Shown here: piece after piece, positions 14,043 to 14,799 of the stretch
Layout: every line of letters starts with the position of its first letter
Position numbering within the stretch: position 1 is the first letter of the stretch
Assembly: GCA_964577435.1 (NCBI GenBank)
Contig: CAZNZD010000037.1
Coordinates: 1-14,799, forward strand
DNA: 14,799 nt
Direction of reading: 5' to 3'
DNA from: MWDF01 sp964577435
GTDB taxonomy: Bacteria > Bacillota > DTU025 > MWDF01
Program-made: the position numbers and the translations under genes
The notes under the pieces: generated by a model
Databases searched by the model: none
Seen by the model: only the letters and a program-made list of their open reading frames with translations
Told to the model about the DNA's origin: nothing

Positions 14043-14743
14043 TTGGGCTTGAGAGAAAGACCATACTGGTCATCGAGGATGAGAAGGCGATTGCGGACAT
14101 AATAGCCGCATACCTTGAGAAGGACGGCTTCACTGTAAGCTGGGCGAAAGACGGGGCCGAGGGGCTATCTAAGTTCAGATCTGTATCGCCGGACCTTGTA
14201 GTCCTGGACCTCATGCTTCCCTTCATAAGCGGCGAGAAGGTTATCGCCAGCATTAGGGAGACATCATCCTTGCCGGTGATAATGCTGACTGCCAAATCGT
14301 CCGAGAACGACATCGTTTCCGGCCTTGACCTGGGAGCCGACGACTACCTTCCCAAACCCTTCAGCCCCAAGGAGCTTGTCGCGAGAGTAAGGGCGCTATT
14401 AAGGAGATTTGAAGCGCTGAGGTCATCGAGGGCTCCGCGAGTTGCGCTGGGGGAGCTGGTCATAGACCTGGAGAGGAAGGAAGTGTCGCGTCAGGGCGGG
14501 CTTATAAGGCTTACGAAGAACGAATATGCGATCCTTGAGGCGCTTGCGCTTCACAAGCAGAGGACTTTCTCCAGGGAGGAGCTTATAACAGCAGCATTCG
14601 GGGACGATTACCAGGGTTTCGACAGGACAATTGATTCCCATGTGAAGAACCTTAGGAAGAAGCTCGCGGCAGGCGGTGACAGCTCTGAATACATCGAGAC
14701 TGTACATGGCATCGGCTACAGGATAGGCGGGAATTACATTTGA
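14039..14743 (+). CDS. OmpR/PhoB-family response regulator
   Basis: Cytoplasmic two-component transcription factor, 234 residues. Receiver domain (about 7-122) with acidic pocket Glu13-Asp14, phospho-acceptor Asp57 in VVLDLMLP, Thr84 in IMLTAK and Lys106 in YLPKPFSPKELVARV; C-terminal winged helix (about 138-232) with IRLTKNEYAILEALA, FSREELI and RTIDSHVKNLRKKLAA, ending TVHGIGYRI. The start is forced to TTG at 14039: an in-frame stop lies at 14030 and no other reasonable start codon occurs before the receiver domain. TTGA overlaps the stop of the upstream gene, and GGTGGA (14024-14029) can serve as ribosome binding site. The same overlap arrangement is repeated at its end with the next gene. 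Target genes are unknown; autoregulation of this operon is plausible. Confidence 0.95.
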   Translation: MIGLERKTILVIEDEKAIADIIAAYLEKDGFTVSWAKDGAEGLSKFRSVSPDLVVLDLMLPFISGEKVIASIRETSSLPVIMLTAKSSENDIVSGLDLGADDYLPKPFSPKELVARVRALLRRFEALRSSRAPRVALGELVIDLERKEVSRQGGLIRLTKNEYAILEALALHKQRTFSREELITAAFGDDYQGFDRTIDSHVKNLRKKLAAGGDSSEYIETVHGIGYRIGGNYI

Positions 14744-14799
14744 AGCTGGGATTGAGGACCAAGGTCGCATTCGTATACGCCCTTCTTATCGCAGTCACG
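14740..14799 (+). CDS. N-terminus of probable sensor histidine kinase (truncated by window end)
   Basis: Twenty codons are visible, open to the end of the window: TTG start, then KLGLRTKVAFVYALLIAVT, a short basic N-terminus leading into a hydrophobic helix as in membrane sensor kinases. The TTG overlaps the response regulator stop as TTGA (14740-14743), and AGGCGGG (14725-14731) lies about 8 bases upstream. Position after an OmpR-type regulator strongly suggests the cognate kinase, but no catalytic motif is in view. Confidence 0.7.
   Translation, partial: MKLGLRTKVAFVYALLIAVT

Overview
The window (GC in the mid-50s by eye, heavy use of AGG for Arg and ATA for Ile) looks like chromosomal DNA of an anaerobic, Gram-positive-type bacterium. 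The clues are pyruvate phosphate dikinase followed by dgt-dnaG-rpoD, strong GGAGG ribosome binding sites, a tRNA with encoded CCA, a class I cyclic-di-GMP riboswitch and a polyferredoxin/two-component operon. Clostridia-like Firmicutes or a deep anaerobic actinobacterial lineage both fit; the sequence alone does not decide. It reads as core chromosome. I see no transposase, integrase, phage gene or CRISPR array.

Layout. (1) 1-1743: 3' two thirds of ppdK and its terminator. (2) 1813-5856: dgt-type dNTPase, dnaG primase and rpoD sigma factor, tightly packed with gaps or overlaps of a few bases (dnaG/rpoD share TGATG). (3) 5860-6014: tRNA-Asn(GTT) with its own promoter and terminator. (4) 6165-7508: a MATE-family exporter, ending at a hairpin shared with the convergent glycerol operon. 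(5) 9964 down to 7582, minus strand: promoter, monoacylglycerol-lipase-like hydrolase and glpK, only 4 bases apart. (6) 12024 down to 9963, minus strand: a tandem-cupin HD-GYP phosphodiesterase, then a promoter, a c-di-GMP-I riboswitch, an intrinsic terminator and a small secreted protein of unknown family. (7) 12172-14799, plus strand: four overlapping genes encoding a NapH-like membrane polyferredoxin, a membrane-anchored protein with two copies of a short module, an OmpR-type response regulator and the first 20 codons of a probable sensor kinase.

How the parts work together. The core block links dNTP clean-up, primer synthesis and housekeeping transcription. The lipase/GlpK pair would turn monoacylglycerol or similar esters into glycerol and then glycerol-3-phosphate. 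The most interesting part is 9963-12024: an enzyme predicted to degrade cyclic di-GMP, with a double cupin sensor module, sits directly upstream of an RNA predicted to sense cyclic di-GMP and to control, through a terminator, a secreted 118-residue protein. The fourth cluster probably couples a membrane Fe-S electron-transfer device to a two-component regulator.
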